A DNA stretch of 64,000 nt from an uncultured Chitinophaga sp. Its GTDB lineage: Bacteria > Bacteroidota > Bacteroidia > Chitinophagales > Chitinophagaceae. Both the position numbers and the translations under genes were made by a program. Shown piece after piece: positions 60,930 to 64,000 of the stretch. The stretch covers positions 9,903 through 73,902 of the forward strand of contig NZ_CAMLHC010000038.1 in the NCBI RefSeq assembly GCF_946479755.1, given 5' to 3'. Position 1 is the stretch's first letter. Each line of letters begins with the position of its first letter. The notes under the pieces were generated by a model. It saw nothing but the letters and a program-made list of their open reading frames with translations, made no database searches and was not told the origin of the DNA.

Positions 60930-61361
60930 ATGGCAATTCAGTTTACAGCGCACGAGGTAAAAGTGGACCTGAAAGAAAAAAGAAAGTTGAAAACCTTTTT
61001 AAAGGATTTATTTGCCGATGAGGGGCAGGGGTTAAAAGACCTGCATTATGTTTTTTGTTCTGATGCGTATTTATTGGAGATCAATAAACAGTTTTTACAA
61101 CACGACACCTACACCGACATTGTTACTTTTGAAATGGGAGAAGACCCTGATGTTACAGAGGGTGAAATTTACATCAGCGTTGACAGGGTAAAAGAGAACG
61201 CAGAAAAGTTTAAGGTATCTGTGAACCAGGAGCTGCATAGGGTAATTTTTCATGGTGCTTTACATTTATGTGGATTTAAGGATAAAAGTAAAGCGGAGAA
61301 CGCACTGATGCACCAAAAAGAAGATGAATATCTAATTAAGTATTTTGGTGCTTTGGAATAA
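60930..61361 (+). CDS. ybeY: Endoribonuclease YbeY (rRNA maturation RNase)
   Basis: The 143-residue protein has the YbeY pattern: LHYVFCSDAYLLEINKQFLQHDTYTDIVTFEM, then EGEIYISVDRVKENA, then the metal motif FHGALHLCGFKDK. The family motif is HGxLHLxGYDH; here the third His is replaced by Asp (the spacing His-His-Asp is kept), a variant I associate with Bacteroidota. It takes part in 16S rRNA 3' end maturation and ribosome quality control. In many Bacteroidota ybeY is, as I recall, next to mnmG (gidA), a typical origin-proximal gene, but here the DNA after it is non-coding to the window end. Confidence 0.93.
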   Translation: MAIQFTAHEVKVDLKEKRKLKTFLKDLFADEGQGLKDLHYVFCSDAYLLEINKQFLQHDTYTDIVTFEMGEDPDVTEGEIYISVDRVKENAEKFKVSVNQELHRVIFHGALHLCGFKDKSKAENALMHQKEDEYLIKYFGALE

Positions 61362-61367
61362 TTGAAA

Positions 61368-61383
61368 TGTTTCACGTGGAACA
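61368..61383. other. parS site 1 (ParB/Spo0J binding)
   Basis: TGTTTCACGTGGAACA matches the conserved bacterial parS consensus TGTTNCACGTGNAACA. It starts six bases after the ybeY stop. parS sites cluster near chromosomal origins and load ParB for segregation. Confidence 0.88.
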
Positions 61384-61406
61384 TTTCATTAGATGAGAAA
61401 ATTGAA

Positions 61407-61422
61407 TGTTCCACGTGGAACA
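61407..61422. other. parS site 2, perfect palindrome
   Basis: TGTTCCACGTGGAACA is a perfect 16-base palindrome fitting the parS consensus, 39 bases from the first site start to start. The flanks are also alike (AATG before, TTT after). The frames crossing both sites on either strand encode repeated peptides only because the sites repeat. Confidence 0.88.
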
Positions 61423-61986
61423 TTTGTGAATTTAGGAAGAGAATGTTAACCTTATATCGCTCTTCTAGTTTTCTTCTGTTGATTTCCTGTAGGGTCCGGT
61501 TAGGATTCATAACCAATAATGAAATATTTTTATGGATTCCGGTTGGAGCGTTAAAGTAGGGAAGGAGAACGTACAGGATAGTGCTGAAAATGATGCGCCA
61601 GAATTTTTTTTAGGTACTGGCCTACGCTGCCTTATCATGCCATGCTCTTAGAAGCCTACGATGCCTCACCTGGGTACTCGTATCAGTAGTTCACACCGGA
61701 GACAGCCTGCATACACTGAATCGTATATGTTTTATAGGGCGACCGGTTTTCCATCGGGTATTCCAGGCCTTCAGAACTTTATTGTCAAACATTGGCTATA
61801 CAGAACCTGTAGCTGTTATAACCCTTGGCTTCTGATCCCTGTTCTTTGTCGGGGTTCTACAACCAGGGGGAGTTGCCCACCCGGGGACTCTGCCTTTAAT
61901 TAGGCAGAATAATAACCCTTGGCCACTTAAACCCAGGATACACCCTGAAACGAAAGCAGTGAAATAACGCTATATGCTATCTTCTA

Positions 61987-62082
61987 CCTTAAAACACGAC
62001 ATTATACATCTATGCTAAGTGAACCATCATTGTGATAGTTTGCTACGTGTTTCCTTAAAACACGGTATTATACATCTATGCT
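61987..62082. repeat. 30-bp direct repeat, two copies 66 bp apart
   Basis: The copies at 61987-62016 and 62053-62082 start CCTTAAAACACG and end ATTATACATCTATGCT; they differ at two positions. Confidence 0.8.
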
Positions 62083-62504
62083 CCAGTGCTTTCTTTAAAC
62101 TTATATCTATCCCTCTACGGTGAAGCAGGTTTTATCCATGCCGGCACTTTATTTCCGTCTTATTGAGGTGCTTTCATACAAACAATCCGCGTCCTGCCAT
62201 TACACGAGCAAATGACGGTCTTTAATAGCCATTTTAGGCCATTCTCAGCCATTTTACGACGCTAGGCGGCTAGAGGGGTATAATTGCCCGTAATAGCCTA
62301 AAATGGATGTATAAGGCTGAATTACGGTACCCCCCAGAAAGCGCTTCCAGTTCCCGGCCAGGAATGCAAAGTAAAAAAGCAGTTCTGCGGGAGACTACGA
62401 TCGTCACAAAATGTATGGGATTCCGCTTTACCTCAAAAGCCAGCTAATAAGATGGTTGGTTGGCAGCGACTTCATCTGAATGTTTCTCAACTGCTACAGC
62501 TAAA

Positions 62505-63300
62505 GAGCTTGATTCACCGGCAATATTGCGTTCATCCATAACCTGGTATCCGGAATGTTTTATTGTTGTATATCCACGAGAAAGAGGCTGGGAGAATCTT
62601 GACCCGTAGACTCTTCGTCGCCATTGCCTTAAAAGTCGTGTGATGCTGTTGTCTTCACCAATAGTTTACATTGGGCCGTCTCAAACGCTGCCGTTATACG
62701 TCTGGGTCCATCAGCAGAATGTTACTTTGATTCACCAGTAGGTATTCGGTATGTTTTTATTGCTGCGTATTGGCTTTCCGTGACAACGGCTCTTTTCTTC
62801 AGACCGTCTCAAACGCTGCCGTTATATGCCCGGGTCCATCAGCAGAATGTTACTTTGATTCACCAGTAGGTATTCGGTATGTTTTTATTGCTGCGTATTG
62901 GTTTTCCGTGACAACAGTTCTTTTCATCAGGCCATCTCAAACGGACGTCAGGATGTTACTTTGATTCACCAGTTGGTATTTGGTATGTTTTTATTGCTGC
63001 GTATTGACAGAAAAGACGCTGGGGAATCTTGCTATCGCTTCCCATCTCTATTGCCTTAAAAGTCCCGTGATGCTGTTGCCTTTACCAATCGCTTTCCGTG
63101 ACAACAGGCATTTCCCTTAGGCTATTCCGAATACTGCCGTTATATGCATGGGTTTATCAGCAGCTTGTTGCTTTAATTCACCAGGAGATATTCGGTCTGC
63201 TTTTATTGTGGTGCATTGGCAGTAAAAAATACCGGGGTAAAATCCTATAGACTCCACGTCTCAGTCTGCCTTAAAGTCTGCCGATGGCATCGCTTTCTGT
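62505..63300. repeat. Modular repeat block (modules A about 128 bp and B about 90 bp)
   Basis: Module A contains CCGTCTCAAACGCTGCCG, AATGTTACTTTGATTCACCA and GTATGTTTTTATTGCTGCG. Copies lie at 62676-62803 and 62804-62931, a third at 62932-63006 lacks about 22 bases, and diverged ones lie at about 63091-63221 and 62505-62575. Module B contains GCTGGGAGAATCTTG and ATTGCCTTAAAAGTC with TGATGCTGTTG, at about 62585-62670, 63007-63090 and 63222-63300. The order is A-B-A-A-A-B-A-B. The copies are diverged to different degrees, so the block is old and has rearranged by unequal exchange. Confidence 0.82.
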
Positions 63301-63812
63301 ATGAAGTTTTTTGAGAACAATGTAATCTTCAACTAATCTTTTAAACCAGGTGTAGGCAGACACTGGTAAACATTACATGGATTGGTTTTGGACAGGAAAA
63401 GGTGTTTTTGCATGAGCGCCCCAAAAAGCTGTAAGTTTTCGCACATGAAATGACAGTGGGCTAAGTGGTATTGGAGAAGGATGTTTTAGGATGCCTCCGG
63501 AAACAATCTTCAGACTTGTGAAGCGGAAACGATGCTGAATAGTCCAGGTAGGGGATAGTTGTTTTAAGACGCCCCCGAAACTTATAGCTCCCTGGTCTCC
63601 GGAAAAATGGTATTCTCAGGTAGGGCAATGGAAGGAGAGAATAATAGCGTTGTCTCCCCGGAATCTTATAATCCTGGAAGTGACAAACTATCCAAGTGTT
63701 GTGTTGTCAGTGAAGGAATTGCCATGGTGAAATGACGATATCCCAGGTATTCTACCTTTTACCTGATGTCCTAAAGGACCTGACTTCCCTTTATTTTCCA
63801 AAAAGTGGTGAT

Positions 63813-64000
63813 AGGTACATTGGAATACTAAACTTCGTAAATGGCACTTCAAGCATCGGCCTTCTTCTCCGGAGTGGTGATAATGCCACCTGCTTTTTGA
63901 TAGGTAAATCAGAATACTAAACTTCGTAAATGGCACTTCAAGCTCCGGCCTTCTTCTCCGGAGTGGTGATAATGCCACCTGCTTTTTGATAGGTAAATCA
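63813..64000. repeat. 89-bp tandem repeat running off the window
   Basis: The unit begins AGGTAAATCAGAATACTAAA and includes TTCTCCGGAGTGGTGATAAT. Copies start at 63813 (two or three differences), 63902 and 63991, so the array continues beyond the window. The frames here on both strands are by-products of the repeat. Confidence 0.88.

Larger units (their letters stand above)
61423..64000. other. 2.6-kb non-coding, repeat-rich stretch
   Basis: No frame here has a family motif, signal peptide or neighbour-like codon use; the longest are artefacts of repeats. No tRNA, tmRNA, RNase P or SRP RNA was recognised. Visible elements are a small hairpin (TCTGCCTTTAATTAGGCAGA at 61889-61908), a 30-bp direct repeat near 62 kb, a modular repeat block at 62.5-63.3 kb, and an 89-bp tandem repeat at the end. 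For a compact bacterial chromosome this is unusually long. Confidence 0.75.

Noticed and set aside
61250..61559. Short proteins on both strands across the parS sites
   Set aside because: Their repeated peptides (for example FTWNIS and STWNIC) arise from the parS palindromes themselves.
62770..63978. Short frames in the repeat region, including a 96-residue minus-strand frame over the 89-bp repeat
   Set aside because: They are internally repetitive only because the DNA is, and their frames are broken in neighbouring copies.
61423..64000. tmRNA, RNase P RNA, SRP RNA or tRNA genes in the non-coding region
   Set aside because: I looked for their conserved core sequences and CCA-ended acceptor stems and saw none; a covariance search would be decisive.

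Overview
The window looks like chromosomal DNA from a Bacteroidota bacterium, most likely Chitinophagaceae and close to Chitinophaga. Support comes from the -7 promoter motif TAnnTTTG upstream of many genes, a TonB-receptor-type outer membrane barrel, retropepsin-like proteases with PDZ, a PNGase F-like protein, DUF2480, futalosine-pathway menaquinone synthesis (MqnC), and few Shine-Dalgarno sequences. No rRNA, tRNA, insertion sequence, phage or CRISPR array was seen.

From 1 to about 56.7 kb the window is ordinary, densely coding core genome on both strands. It carries an outer membrane barrel end, a sugar isomerase-like protein, an amino acid permease, mqnC, aspartyl proteases, an M16 peptidase pair, an arginase-like protein, a MurG-like glycosyltransferase, polA, a C1B peptidase, Sua5-like and MtgA proteins, a pnuC/NadR-like NAD salvage pair, a PNGase F-like protein, Nfu, ferritin and mgsA. 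It continues with a broken MscS gene, a GH10-like hydrolase, gltB-gltD, tamB with its Omp85 partner, poxB, an RlpA-like lipoprotein, a PfpI-like protein, corA and a PpiD-like chaperone. Gene ends often carry very long, AT-rich, word-like hairpins (19 to 33 bp arms). A second short palindromic repeat family sits near 5.9-6.0 kb and 16.9 kb.

From 56.7 kb the character changes. Only nadA, a feoA-type gene and ybeY are coding; the rest is AT-rich, repeat-structured DNA. In order it holds: (i) seven exact TTWTNCACA DnaA boxes within 250 bp upstream of nadA; (ii) after nadA, about 1.1 kb of degenerate palindromic repeats with a period near 80 bp; (iii) about 0.5 kb with eight exact DnaA boxes in one orientation, mostly spaced 50-52 bp, close to five helical turns; (iv) a polypurine run; (v) two ParB parS sites just after ybeY. 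I read this as the probable chromosomal replication origin (oriC) and partition region. The combination of box phasing and palindromic array is the most interesting structure in the window.

From 61.5 kb to the end there is no credible gene. This 2.4 kb consists of modular degenerate repeats (two modules of about 128 and 90 bp, then an 89 bp tandem repeat running off the window). All functional statements rest on reading the sequence and on recalled family knowledge; no search or computation was run.
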